The position numbers and the translations under genes were made by a program. From Monocercomonoides exilis (lineage: Eukaryota > Preaxostyla > Oxymonadida > Polymastigidae): a DNA stretch of 64,000 bases. The notes below the pieces were generated by a model. It saw nothing but the letters and a program-made list of their open reading frames with translations. It was not told the origin of the DNA and ran no database searches. Positions 12,701-22,540 of the stretch are shown here, in pieces; within the stretch, counting starts at the first letter, position 1; every line of letters starts with the position of its first letter. Location: contig LSRY02000021.1 of the NCBI GenBank assembly GCA_001643675.2, positions 1,178,001 through 1,242,000 of the forward strand. Direction: 5' to 3'.

Positions 12701-14590
12701 GTCAACTGATGATATTTCGCATTCCTCCATTGACAACGATCCATCGCCATCCATCACCACAAATGGCTTGCTTGTCCCACTCTCTGCATTCCCTTGCAGC
12801 ATTGTCACTTTCTGAACACAAAACGATCCAGATGCAACATTAATGACAGGCAATGACGATGATGCTGATTGCACAACACATTCATTCTTTGACAATCCAC
12901 AAACGCTGAATTCATTGGATGAAATTGATATTTGTTCTTCTTTGAACACACTTGGTCGCAGGATGAGAGTTTTGTTCGAATTGCTTGTTGATCTTCCGAG
13001 CGAATATTTGATAGAGCGACAAAAAGGGGCAAAACCACACTGCTCATGATCAATGCCAACTGAATAATCGGCTGTTATTTGATAATTGTTCTCATTGTTT
13101 CTCAGCCATGAACTCAGATCTGATAGATCGGTACACTTATAAGAACCATCATTGCATCTTGTGATCCTTGGAGAAGCACTTGATGAATAGCAATCAGAAA
13201 TGTTGTTTTTATCAATCGTCATCCACTGATGATAATATCCAATGTGAATATCATGTCCGTAAGCATTATTTTTTTCTGTATTGTTATGGAAAAGACAATA
13301 TTTAATGTTAATTGAAGGATTATTAATTTCTTCTTCTTCTGCGAAGAATATACAAGGAGCATAGTTACCACTCTTACAATTCTGCATCAAACAATTCGAA
13401 ATCAATATCAATGTGCTAACGTGCCAGATGTGTGTAATTGTTGAATACGCTTCTGAACTTGAGTTGTCGAAAACACATGAAACAACCACACATGGATTTC
13501 TTTGACTAATATCATAATAAAAACATGTTTTGCTATTCGAAGAACAATTTGACACAAAAGTTGAATTAATCATTCCCGAGTCAATATTAATAGATCTGAA
13601 AAAAGCTGTTTCTCCTGGAGACGAACATTCGTACACATTACAATCTTCAGAAACGAACATTCCATTTGAGTCAATCATTGAAACAGCTCCTGCGCAAGTT
13701 TTTGATGAACATTCCAAGAATGAACAACGGTGTAATATTATTGATGCATTTCCCTCAGCGTGCAGAGCACCACCCATTTCATCACTCTGAAAGTTGAATA
13801 TGTCATCGTCAAACACATTTTCTCCTTCTGTGAAAATTTGTCTTTTGTTATAAGTTGTGAAGCATTTCAAAAACGAACAATTTCCACTTCGAAAAGAGAT
13901 CATCGCAGGCGAAAGAATGCCTCCAGAATATGGACTTTCACAACCAATCATCTCCGTTCTTTCCACCAGAACTCTCTCAGAGCATCCATTTCCATTGTCG
14001 CACTTTTTCATTGATTTTGGCAAAGTGATATTTTCGAACAAAGAATCCGATACAGATATTGATGAAAGACAACTTGAAGAAAGAAATGGCTCATTTCCAC
14101 GAACTTCAAATGATGAAATCCTTGAAGAAGACAAGCACAATTCACCACAATGAGGAAGAACTTCCTTTGAATGATGTGCAATCAAAGATGATAATTGACG
14201 ATCATGAACCACAAAATTGAATGAAATATTTTTGAGACATATTCGGCCTGCAGAACAGCCAAGCAGATTTTTTGATTGTGGATGGACAGAAAACGAACAA
14301 CAGCAAATATCCAGTTTCGAATGTGAATCAACTGATGCAAAATGTTTCTCCACGTTCATGAAATATGAAAGTGCAGACAAGTTAATTGTTGAGTTCTGTA
14401 CAACAAAAAATGAATGGTCATTTTCCAATTCACCTTTTTTGCAGTTTTCTTTGCTTGTCTGCTCAAATGATAATCCTTGATTATCTGAACTCAAAATTGT
14501 TGTTGAACAACAACAAAATTCAATTCCATCAATGTTGTTTCCAGAAACCAACAAATAAAACGCGAGGCACCGCAGAATGAGCAGATTCAT
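6752..14590 (-). CDS. Giant beta-helix surface receptor with degenerate kinase tail (2,612 aa)
   Basis: This is a single exon. I start at the ATG at 14590 because it opens directly onto a signal peptide (MNLLILRCLAFYLLVSG), whereas the frame upstream begins with TTG. The extracellular part is about 2,150 residues of Ser/Cys/Asn-rich strands with GGG/GGA repeats (GRGGGLFI, RGGGMMIL, GRGGGMMLDF) like polymorphic-membrane-protein right-handed beta-helices. Four module boundaries carry a C-G-x(4-6)-C-x-[ST] motif near residues 515, 865, 1228 and 1630 (for example CGYSEAPCSSIDH). One membrane helix lies at about 2164-2188 (IVIVLVVILLIVLII), followed by a basic stop-transfer RWRKQKRR. The cytoplasmic tail ends in a kinase-like C-lobe: RWKAPEL near 2484, IGIMLWE near 2510, and a final SERPS near 2563. 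I see no glycine loop, VAIK Lys, HRD or DFG, so it is probably a pseudokinase. The likely role is cell-surface sensing or adhesion. The ligand is unknown. Confidence 0.85.
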   Translation of the reverse strand: MNLLILRCLAFYLLVSGNNIDGIEFCCCSTTILSSDNQGLSFEQTSKENCKKGELENDHSFFVVQNSTINLSALSYFMNVEKHFASVDSHSKLDICCCSFSVHPQSKNLLGCSAGRICLKNISFNFVVHDRQLSSLIAHHSKEVLPHCGELCLSSSRISSFEVRGNEPFLSSSCLSSISVSDSLFENITLPKSMKKCDNGNGCSERVLVERTEMIGCESPYSGGILSPAMISFRSGNCSFLKCFTTYNKRQIFTEGENVFDDDIFNFQSDEMGGALHAEGNASIILHRCSFLECSSKTCAGAVSMIDSNGMFVSEDCNVYECSSPGETAFFRSINIDSGMINSTFVSNCSSNSKTCFYYDISQRNPCVVVSCVFDNSSSEAYSTITHIWHVSTLILISNCLMQNCKSGNYAPCIFFAEEEEINNPSINIKYCLFHNNTEKNNAYGHDIHIGYYHQWMTIDKNNISDCYSSSASPRITRCNDGSYKCTDLSDLSSWLRNNENNYQITADYSVGIDHEQCGFAPFCRSIKYSLGRSTSNSNKTLILRPSVFKEEQISISSNEFSVCGLSKNECVVQSASSSLPVINVASGSFCVQKVTMLQGNAESGTSKPFVVMDGDGSLSMEECEISSVDSKLLLEVSFMQIFGGNVELSGVGISGMNFISDSLISFNVNQSGSVLHVVNTNFTSIQRESGSGGIIERNDASTGSVVVENCLFENVSAGKDGGGLGMRGEWKGELIVNGTTMFEGCCAGSLEEKGRGGGLFINVDSTESDFTIYESVIFSEENPNKAFHGSDVFVQCGSGLLLDEIIDQASFGFFKDGNCMNNEEKLCGCEDGTSLPVIPLCVYLCDFESPISVDERSGADHSHCGYSVFCCSTIDFCVRERVNELVNSVEVISSASIKNPFVVPLFQTSQISISSSSASSSSSQYPLVNVGLTDSISTDCHNVIQCSGSFSLSFLSFALPRVLPSSMSSIIQSSIFLSLSNISIAFSADSLASSVAFSLIHVSGGELELTGLVVSEDITFTALSPINVNGASRVAVEGCTLTEMANEGGSGGCMTVETSGGGTISIKNTNISSKCKNEEGLRGGGMMILIGSGGSLEMKNVNLSECEVPSEDVVDGGKGMGGGMFVALPEEIEKFVMEGMTFEGCNAWKGKNMFVSGWDLREVVNKDHFKWEMSSEELESLDELCGWEGMTTGEEYEIPLVVYLWSNWSGKGFVSKEKGGGFSGCGYSEAPCSSIDHMIKMRFSPVALEKSIIKVEGSASLKHSVSLLPSKPSDENRPLISVEGGDEAVHLFVSGDGDSSDDGSLISNSVNASFSNLIIDLPSRYEFHKSFIRSVYSVSFSLCRFIPSDTLSPSSSSLCVLDIAEGDVSLEHCALVTLSLANPFLRLSANFHSAHMHNTSFINSSVSSDSFISVFPTGLHSNQLALGDSPDLPVDCPSMNMTSVTVENVSRTEEGSVFLGVDEFAGLKCGMENCTFWNCLSRQSNRGGGLMMHMKNEESSLGVKNCTFVLCACSESTGRGGGMMLDFCDPDAPFQTPSKPLLLHIAGVQFMMNSAFMGKDVFINCHSIDEQINETLFALDFSQPSLRMNTSICGSDSAHSDIDLIPLITFLYTPQVFVSMEFEDSNQCGKQDNPCRSVSHGVRHVQAGLFNAICVDSSSVVAEPTVVSDLTLKSITKHQSAIHFNSSIEEESEGSWIMLFENECLVEDCLFSFDEHFSAEHTAIMKQLNGSLAFSGCTLQSSSVESTLNSSVIVVEGGVFEMEKSSICVMGTAQPLFLFKSGSAATLNQIEISTIKTTATAMIVESSASVNIMQLAASDVVLCGENFISLAKGKNQHVSEKDAGEKVVLQMGISSFSNITSSNSSSSNSHVVESACEKTRSQLLNCSFERCFTPSEKGSLVEISSGASLSLQSCELIGCEDEHQSEKNGADEDVCKWTGSLVDVCEGLLEMKDTSITNSSKGGLSISGGSAVIESCLFENNSKSIERYRSARRNVFCTGSGTLNVVDLKGGDGWERNTSLWILNEGCKLLGIAAERSSEFFIPTLKSVETTQKEDIVELTFRGTLLLPCNLGFQIVSKINNVSSIETHAFAEDEFVSEEEVQGKIGSSLVSSAPTEAEVAVCILFGHVSNPSSTEPFVLKNKSESEPKGDEKIVEGGKKEKSIWPIIVIVLVVILLIVLIIAVAFIVRWRKQKRRTKDLREIVNDTVRKDPKLIEMVTMEMSPEDQWRRAEREAEKKNEERMKKRVYEKSLGHSESSEHLLSESDSTEYILGRDSDKIPEWMLEKVDEKEEEEEVRKGSPSPSISSTSTTDTSDTESTFVRGEDLCPTTSSMSNLVDAMACSSPHEKLIVDLRDSMFMLLHGRNEKKEMAIGTLQEREQTAAQILFWVANLALRSFDEMENPLQSLSNLSPHVVLFSEHMVICIVMHSDCSSSSDDSDSSSISSTTTIATSSSDCSCANGNGRGSPPPSSAFEDDDDNRKECMRWKAPELMMNKNMGATKSSVSFSIGIMLWECLTLQIPFGEYEAEVAGKKIVNGERPEMGMAEESTLGGVLKNCMLQTPSERPSLVILKREFIQRFPAGAVVMTVSDAVDIDDETGDCEESNFSSLIEQ

Positions 14591-16783
14591 AGAATGCGAA
14601 TTCTCCTCAATTTTATTATGGTTCTGAAAGAATAATCTCAATTATGGTTTGTTTCAATAAAAAAGTCTTTTTCTTTCAAATCGAGAATTTGACAATCTCA
14701 GTCCAATTAGATTATGAGCAGTTGTAATCAAAGAAAAAGATAGATAATTATTCGACTGGAATTGGATTAATTGTGAAAATAACAATTCATCAATGATCCA
14801 AATGAAGAAATTCCAAACAATTCCTTCTGCACAAATCTGTATCTGTGAATTAACAAATAAATAATTGAATTCCGTTCAAAGAGCACTTCAAATTAATCTC
14901 TGTTGTGGTGGTAGAAAAACATTCCAAAAACCAGAAGACAAATTTTGTTTGTGAATATCTTCAGATGTTTCATAAATTAGTTTTGTTGGTTCAAGAAAAC
15001 GTTATCAACAGAATTTCACATGCATTAGAACCACATCTCCAAAAAAGTCGTTGAAGAAGAAAAGTTGAAAGAACATGGTAGCCGAATAAATGAATTAGAG
15101 AAAATGCGCTCACAAATGGAATACATCAGAAGTTCTGTGAATTCCTCATATGAGTTCAATTCGAGGCATTTTTTAATATTCATTAATATTTGCATTTCAA
15201 GAATATATTTTTCTGTTTTGATCATTTCTCATTATGAAAGTGTTGAATTTGAAAAATATTGAAATTGCCAAATGTGAGCAGCTGAAGTTTGTACTGTTTT
15301 AATAAAACTGAAAACATCTTCTTTTGTTGATTGGGCATCTTCGCAATCATGGTTTGGTGTGACTGGATTCATTCACCAACGAAAAGGATGAAATCTGAAA
15401 TAAAGCTTTCCTTTCTTTTCAATGGACAAATGATGCGTTTGTGATTTAGGTTTTTGTGCACGGAGATAAAGAAAGAGAGCTATGATTGAATTTTGAAACA
15501 GAAATGTTTGTTGCTTTCATGCTTCTTCAAAATTGTGAAAAGAATATCTCATTCACTCTGAGTAACGTTTTGATAAGGATCAAACAAATAATGGAAGTTG
15601 ACTTTCCAAACATGTGCCTCATGTGGATCAGCAATTATTCATTCAACTGAAAATTTGTGCAATGCTTCTTTGCTCAGAGTATTTGAGAGCCAGAATGATC
15701 AAATGCAGAAAGCAGAAAAAACAATCTGGAGGAAAACAAGTGTTGCAAAAGGCGAAACGATTCGTTATTGATTGAATGAAAGTGATTTTTTCCAGTTTGA
15801 ATTGAAGCTCATCAGTCGGATTGTGTTCTCTGAAAAGATTGTTGGCTAATGAAATGAATGTTTGAGATTGGTTGAGAAAAATAAAGGAAGCGTGGATTTG
15901 GAAGAAGGAGAGAAAAGAAAAGAAGTGAAGAGATGGAGGAAATGAGACAGCAAATATGAAGACGGCATTTCAGAAGCGATGAAAAAATAAAAAAGGTGCT
16001 CTCATAATCGATGAACGAACAAAATTGATGCGTCGTTTCAGTTCTGTTGAAAACTGTGAGAAATGTTCTTGATGATGTATTTTTTAATGTGATGTGCAAT
16101 GTGTGCTATTTTGAGAGCGCCGATGAATGAGAACTTTCAAATACGATCTCTTTTCAAATCCATCAAATGAGCAGGGAAAATTATGAGAAATCAGACCATT
16201 ACTGATGGCTTTTTGAATATTTTAACGGATTTTGAAAGAAAGACCGAACATGTGTGAAAAGCACTTTTTGTGAAGATATTTGATCTTGGATTTGAATTTT
16301 ATTTTCATTTTTCTTTCTTTCTTTCAGAAGATCATATGACACTTTAACTGACTGCCTTTTTGCCAACATATTTCCTTATATGCTTTGTTATTGAATCCAA
16401 AGCAGATGGAAAATGTTCAAAAATCCGTAAAAGAGGATTTGCCATTCATGATTTTCCCTTCAAAAGATGAGGATTTCTGTTCAGTGGAAGAAGATATGAA
16501 GAGAACAGCAAACATCGACCACAAACAAAGAGAAAGGAAGACGAAAAGTGCAAGTGAGAGATTTCATTATCTCTCAGAAATCCATTGGAAGCGGTTGCTT
16601 TTCTGAAGCGATTCAATGATGATAATAACAGATTTGTTCAGAACAAACAAACTATTTTGCGCCTGTTCAGCGAAAACAAATCAGCAACCAAATTCGAATG
16701 AAATAGCATAAATCCTGATTTCTGAACAGCTGTTATTACGTGTTCCATATGACAAAAAACTGAATGGAGAAATTTTGACTCTT
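14591..16783. other. Intergenic, possible decayed 3' part of the neighbouring beta-helix gene
   Basis: About 2.2 kb with no intact gene. On the minus strand, downstream of the stop at 16784, an alternative frame runs from 16859 to 16638 (about 73 codons) and overlaps the end of the truncated gene. This suggests a frameshift followed by decay. Nothing else between 14.6 and 16.6 kb is recognisable, and short open frames on both strands have no family features. Confidence 0.4.
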
Positions 16784-18058
16784 TTACAAAACTGAATCGA
16801 AGGCTATAAATGGAATTTCCTTCTTCGCTCCATAATGAACGGTTTTTATTTTTAAACATTCAATTCCTCCTCCGCAGGAGTTTGCAGTGCAAGAGTTAAA
16901 TTTGCAAAAAGAAACTAATGATGTTCCTGAGGGCAAATTGCCCATCCAAATTGCGCTTCCACTTGAAGTTTCATCAATATCAAGTCCCCCATTTTCATTT
17001 GCCTTTGATCCATTCCATTCACACCAGATAAATGTATTTATCACTTCACTTGTCAAATTTTGCCTCCCTGGTTTTGAAGGGTTGCTTTCGTTTCCAATAA
17101 ATTCAGCATTTGTTGTACGATAACATCCAACAAATGATGCGTTTGTTGCCAAAAGAGATGACGATGGAGCATTGATCGATCGAACAATTCCTCCATCAAG
17201 TGCATCACAAACAGACGAAAACAAACAGCAGCTTATGATCGTGCTGCATTCTTTCACATCCTTAGAAATGCTCTGTTTTGATTTGAATGTTGAGGAAATA
17301 TTGAAGAACTCCAAATTGGAAAGTGTGGCTTTTTCAATGAATTTTGAAGACAAAAATGGTGCAGAAGAAACAGTGAACGAAGAAAAGAAAGAAGAACTCA
17401 CGAGCACGTTTCCCAATTTTGGAGAAATTGAAATGCACGATTTCCCCAAAATTAGTGGGGCTTGTTGAAACGAAGATGGATTCATGGAATGCAGCGTAAC
17501 ATTTGTTAACATTGCATCGCTGCAACTTAACTCAATTGGAGATGCAGTGATTTTTGTGCATATTCTGCATGCGCTGAGCACCATTGTGCTTTCACATTCA
17601 GCACAGAAAACTCGTCCGTTTGAACACTCTGCAAATGCCAAACTTTGAAGAATAACTGTTGAATTTGAAAACAGCAAGTATCCAAGAATCCCACTTTCGT
17701 AGAGTTTGTTTCCACTTATTTCATCTTTCAATTCGTTAGTATAACATTTTGGTTCGAAAAAAATAACTTGCCATTCTTTGACAATATTTCCCATGTTTTT
17801 CCTTTTCATTTTTACAAAATCTTGTTCGCTTGCTTCTGTTTCTTCATTTCTTCTGCCTGAATTCTCATAATTTTTTGAACATTTATTGTTTCTTCTATTT
17901 GTGAAGCAAAAATCATTGTTCTTCCTGATGCCTTCCAAAATAATTCCCTTTTCTTCTTTCTTCGTAATCTTCGTCTCATAATTCTCTTTGTTTGCAGCAC
18001 CTGCGATGATGCAAAGCACACATATGCACAAAGTCAAAAAACTTGCTCCATGTGTCAT
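16784..18058 (-). pseudogene. Truncated beta-helix surface-protein gene (424 codons)
   Basis: It begins with a true ATG and a signal peptide (MTHGASFLTLCICVLCIIAG). A Lys/Glu-rich stretch follows, then beta-helix strands with FSSVCDALDGGIV, SFVGCYRT, FIWCEWNGSK and NSCGGGIECL. The same motifs in the same order occur in the decayed copy at 1513-3830, and FEWCEWN occurs in both arms of the palindrome at 47-54 kb. There is no transmembrane segment or kinase-like tail, and the frame stops in mid-repeat (PFIAFDSVL), while the next frame stays open for a short distance. I therefore read it as a truncated gene. A short secreted protein cannot be excluded, since the first 424 codons are undamaged. 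Confidence 0.6.
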
Positions 18059-19535
18059 TTGATTTTCTCCCAGCTAAAACTCAATTTTAAAAACGAGAAA
18101 GTGTTTGCTTCTTCGATCTTTCGTTCCGCCCATTATTGATAACTGAATTGCGTTCAAAAACAAATAATTCAATTGATCTTCAATTTTCCTTCAGATGCGG
18201 GAAAATGAGGACAATGACCATTTTGAGTGTTATTCATTAATCTCAGTTGAATCAATCCAAAAATTCATTCACAAGTTCCGTTCAAAGCCAAAGCCGAATA
18301 AAAATAAATAAAATAATATTTCGTGATGAGCTTTAGATAAAAATACTGAATGATAAGTTGACATTGATAGTCCTTTTCCAAATAATTGTCGTGCTTCGAA
18401 ATAATGAATGTTCATTGATTTTTTTTTATGTTTCAATGCGTCGGCTTCAGATTTCGTGTATATTTTTATTCTCTGATATTTTTTTCGATTTTTTTTAAAT
18501 AAAGCATCAGTTATGTGAAATTGTCTTTTTTGAAAGTCTGGACAGTTTTTGGTGATCTGAAATGATACAAATCTTATCGATGCTTCAGTGTTGTTCGTGA
18601 AGATAAGTGCTTTTCATTCTTCTTTCTATTTTATTTCTTGTTCCGTTCGCCTTTCTTTTCCTATTTCGATCATCAGAAAACTCTCAAATCGATTCCTTTC
18701 TTCAAGATTTCATTCAACTCTAAATTGGCTCGCGTGCTTATCTTCTTTTCCGATAAACGTGAATTTTATGCTTTCATAACGCACTTTTCCAAAACCACTA
18801 TTTTTCTAGGCAGCTTTGCCTCATCAATTTTAGCCACTTTCTTCGATAATTCCTTGAAGACATTCCATTGTTATAAATTTTATAAAACATTTGAAAGTTG
18901 TAACGGTTGCATTCTCCCGCCTGAGTTGAAACAATATCCCACACAAAAAAGCATATGAATAAATGTAAATGGAGGAGAATAAATTTCAGCGGCTGCCCTT
19001 TTCTTGTATTTTTTTGCCCTTTGTTTTGAAGTTCAAGCATTTTTCGTAAAAAAGTGTCTCATTTTGAAGATTTTCCCGATTCCCACAAGCTCGCATAATG
19101 AACATCGAACTTTTCGTATTATTTCTCGGAATTCAGAACCTTTTTCATTCAGTATTCAAAACTCTGAGCTGTAATTGTATTCCATCTAATTTCGAACATT
19201 CCATTCGCATGAAGCTTGCGTTTGTCAAACAATTCAATTTTTTGAAAATGGTGAATTAGCAACTTTTGTTAAATGTTGATTTTTCCTTCAAATCACATGA
19301 AGCAGCCAAAAACAACTCAAAAAATTACAAATAATGGATAAATGAAGGATTTGACGTTCCAGTTTCTAATTGCTTTAAATGGAAAATTGAATGAAACGCA
19401 TACATTTTTGTGGAATGTGTTTGATTTTAAAAAATTATAATATGTGAAAGTCAATTTTTAAATCACTTTTTTCGAAAAAATAAAACGTTTTCATTAGAAG
19501 AAAAAATGAATTTACAAAATATAACAACAGTGTAA
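18059..19535. other. AT-rich intergenic region
   Basis: About 1.5 kb between the truncated beta-helix gene and the 3' end of the ankyrin gene. Short open frames up to about 106 codons occur on both strands but show no recognisable motifs. I see no repeats or RNA gene here. Confidence 0.5.
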
Positions 19536-20384
19536 TCACTTTTTGCCTTTTTTCCCTTTTTTCCCTTTCTTTGCCTTCGGATCTTCTTTTGGTTTTGGAG
19601 CAGGTGGACTTATTGATTCTTGATATTTAAGCCAATTATATTTCTGTTCAGGAAGTAATGCTTGGATCTCTTCATAGTGAAGTGCATGAGCCCTGTGTTT
19701 AAATTTTATTGCAAAATATTTATCATGGAATTATGTGCTTGGACGCAATCAAGGAAAAAAAATCTCAAACCAGTACCAAGCAGTTTTTCCTCCGGAATCG
19801 ACTCTTTCAACATTTGCACCACGCGACAAAAGTTCCTGAACAACTAAAATGAAAATGTAGGTGAAATATAGTTGCAGATAAAGAATTAAAGGAAAACTTT
19901 TCAAATTTCCTTTCATTGTTGCAATGTGAAGTGGAGTTGCGCCATTTGAATCAGCAATATCAACATCAGCACCATTGTTTAATAGAAAAAGTGTAGCCTA
20001 AAATTTTTAAAAAAATTTACAATAATTGAGGATTTTCCATTCATAATGAATAAAGTTTTATACATCGTTAAAGCCAAGTTTTATTGAAATTAATAATGGA
20101 GTATTTCCTCCTGATTCTTTATCTTCTTGAGCATTAATATCGATTCCACGTTCAAGAAAAAACTTGATCAATGCCATGCTACCTTTTTCACATGCAGCAT
20201 GAAGACAGGTCATCCCATTTGTCCCTTTTTCGTTAACATCTGCTCCAAAATTAGTTATTAAATTTTCACATTCAACAAGATCTCCTTCTAGTGCAGCGCG
20301 AATTAGAAGTGTGTTGTATCGAGAAGGAATAGCTGAAGGCTCGGGCCTATCGCAAGTTGCAAGCACTTTTTCAACGATAGACAT
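19536..20384 (-). CDS. Ankyrin-repeat protein, four exons, 214 aa
   Basis: Exons on the minus strand are 20384-20064, 19997-19898, 19843-19777 and 19692-19536, with three GT-AG introns of 66, 54 and 84 bp. Together they give 645 coding bases ending in TGA with the frame kept across all junctions. The product has about four ankyrin repeats (GMTCLHAACEKGSMALIKFF, NTPLLISIKLGFND, GATPLHIATMKGNLKIVQ, GKTAWAHALHYEEI). The last joins across the fourth exon. A Pro- and then Lys-rich tail (KAKKGKKGKKGKK) follows. The intron splitting GNLK-IVQ restores a canonical ankyrin helix, which supports the model. The role is probably as a small protein-interaction adaptor, and no partner can be named. The lysine tail could bind nucleic acid or act in localisation. 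It is divergent from the LeuRS-like gene. Confidence 0.88.
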
Positions 20385-20871
20385 TAAAATATGGGTTTTT
20401 AATAGATTCAATTAACAATTGGGAAGAATTTTTTTGATTCATGAATTTTGTTCCACACAATCCTAACAAAGATTTTTCTCAACTTTTTTGTATTTCACTG
20501 TTTTTTTGCAAAAGAATATCAGGATTATTATTACGCGATTGCAGAATAAGTTTTGAACAAATCATTAATTTTATCTTAAATGCATGAATTTTGCCCCAAT
20601 TTAATCCTTGACAAAAAATGATTGGTAAAATATAACAATTCAAAATTAAAATGTATCAAAAATTCGAAAATTTTATTGAATAATCTACAAACTAGTAACT
20701 ATTTTCCTAAATTAACATGAAATAAATAATATTTTCCAAGGAAGTAGTTTTTTGTCATATATCGGATTTCTTAAACTTTTTCTTAGATAATAGCATTATT
20801 TTTTTAATTATGAGAAAAAAGATGAATAAAAGAAACTCTTTCAGAAATGTGATCAATCCCACCTTTTACAA
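20385..20871. promoter_or_regulatory. Divergent intergenic region between ankyrin and LeuRS-like genes
   Basis: This 487-bp AT-rich segment separates the two start codons and must contain promoters for both directions. I see no TATA or initiator sequence that I would defend. The annotation rests only on gene arrangement. Confidence 0.45.
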
Positions 20872-22508
20872 ATGTCAGAGACAGAGGGTAGATCCTTTCC
20901 TCTTTCTCTGCGTGCCTCCCAATTAAAGTCCCAGCAAAAGTGGGAAATAGAAAATGTATTTACAGTGCATGAGAGTTCGGATCCGTATGCGGAAAAATAT
21001 TTTATAACCACTCCAATGCCATACACTGACTCACTAATGACTTTAAATCGGGGATATGCTCTTGTGAAGACGGATATTCGCGCAAGCTATCAGGTGCTAA
21101 GAAAGAAAAAAGTTTTATTTTCAATGTTTTTCCATTTTGGTGGAACAAGAATCCAGGTTTTCAAATCATTATCATTGTACCTTTGTACTGTAACCTATCA
21201 AAATTTTTTAGGCTCGCGCTAAAAAACTCAAGCAGGAGATTATCGGAATGGATAAAGAAGCTCCAAGGATGCTAATTGTATCTGATAGAACAACAGAAGC
21301 AATGTCTCGAAAGGAACCTGAAAAAACATCAATGAATGTAACCAAACTTTTGACGCGCTGTGGAGTTCCTGCTTCAGAAATCAAGTTATTTGTTGAACCT
21401 CACCATTGGTTGGAGTACTTTTCTGATCGTCATACGGTTGTTATTCATCAAATTTTGAAATTGTAATTTTTACAATATTATTTCTCAAAAATGTTCTTGT
21501 TCTTGTTTTTATTTATTTTCGAAGGAAACATTGGTTAAGCTAGGTCTTCGTGTTGACAAAAATAGAATACAGTTAATGACTAGAAATAATCCTTTCTTTC
21601 AATCCTTTATTGATTGGCAGTATCAGGTTTTATATCAAGAAGGGAGAATTAAAAAAAAAATTATACCTGTTATATGGTCCGAAGTGATGGAACAGCCGTG
21701 CCTCGACCACGACCGCCTACAAGGAGGTGATGCACATCCTAAGGAATATTGCTTATTGAAGCATCGGTTGCTCGAACTTCCTTCATCTATAAGCATTGGA
21801 AACAATAAATGGAGCCTTAAGCAGATTAACGAATGTCAAATCTATTGCGTGTCAGCTACAACGCGAGTGGAAACACTTTGGAACCAGATTGGTTTGTGGG
21901 TGCAGCCATCCTGCCAGCTGTATGGCCTTTGTGTGGACGAGGGATTTTTGTCAGAGAAAGCTTCTCGTGCCAATCGAAAGCATCAGAAAAACGATCAGTC
22001 TTCAACTGCCGCTTTGAAAGACGACAAAACAGCCTCACCGGAAGCGAAAGAGGGCTCGCCAAAGGACGCAAGCGCGGACTCCTCTCAGCAGGCGCCTGTG
22101 AAGCGGATACCACACACAGTGTTTATCTGCAACGAGCGCGGGGCAATGAACATATTCAACCAGCTGTGTGTGCGTGATGCCGAGAGAGGGCGCAAGTGGA
22201 AAGAGCGGGTGGTCTTCAAGGTGTCGAGCGACGATCTGTGCGGCTGCCGCATCGAGCCGGCCCTGTGGTCACACTGCATCCAGCACGCGCCTTCCACTCT
22301 GTCTTCGATCTTGGCCTCGGAATCTGATTTGGGATCTGCTTCTGGATCTGCTTCAGGCTCAGCTTCTAATTCTGATTCTGATTCTTCTTCTTCGGCATCA
22401 TCGCAATCATCCACACCAACATTAACAGCATCCGCAACTGCGACTGTCTCTTCTTCCACTACTTCTCCATCCAACTCTTCTTCTTCTTCCTCTTCTTCTT
22501 CTTCCTCT

Positions 22509-22540
<32 letters not shown>

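Noticed and set aside
20872-21436. Loss of the HIGH motif explained by a frameshift or wrong splice site
   Set aside because: Residues on both sides (FITTPMPYTDSL and GYALVK) align in the same frame without gaps, and the introns lie after the motif.
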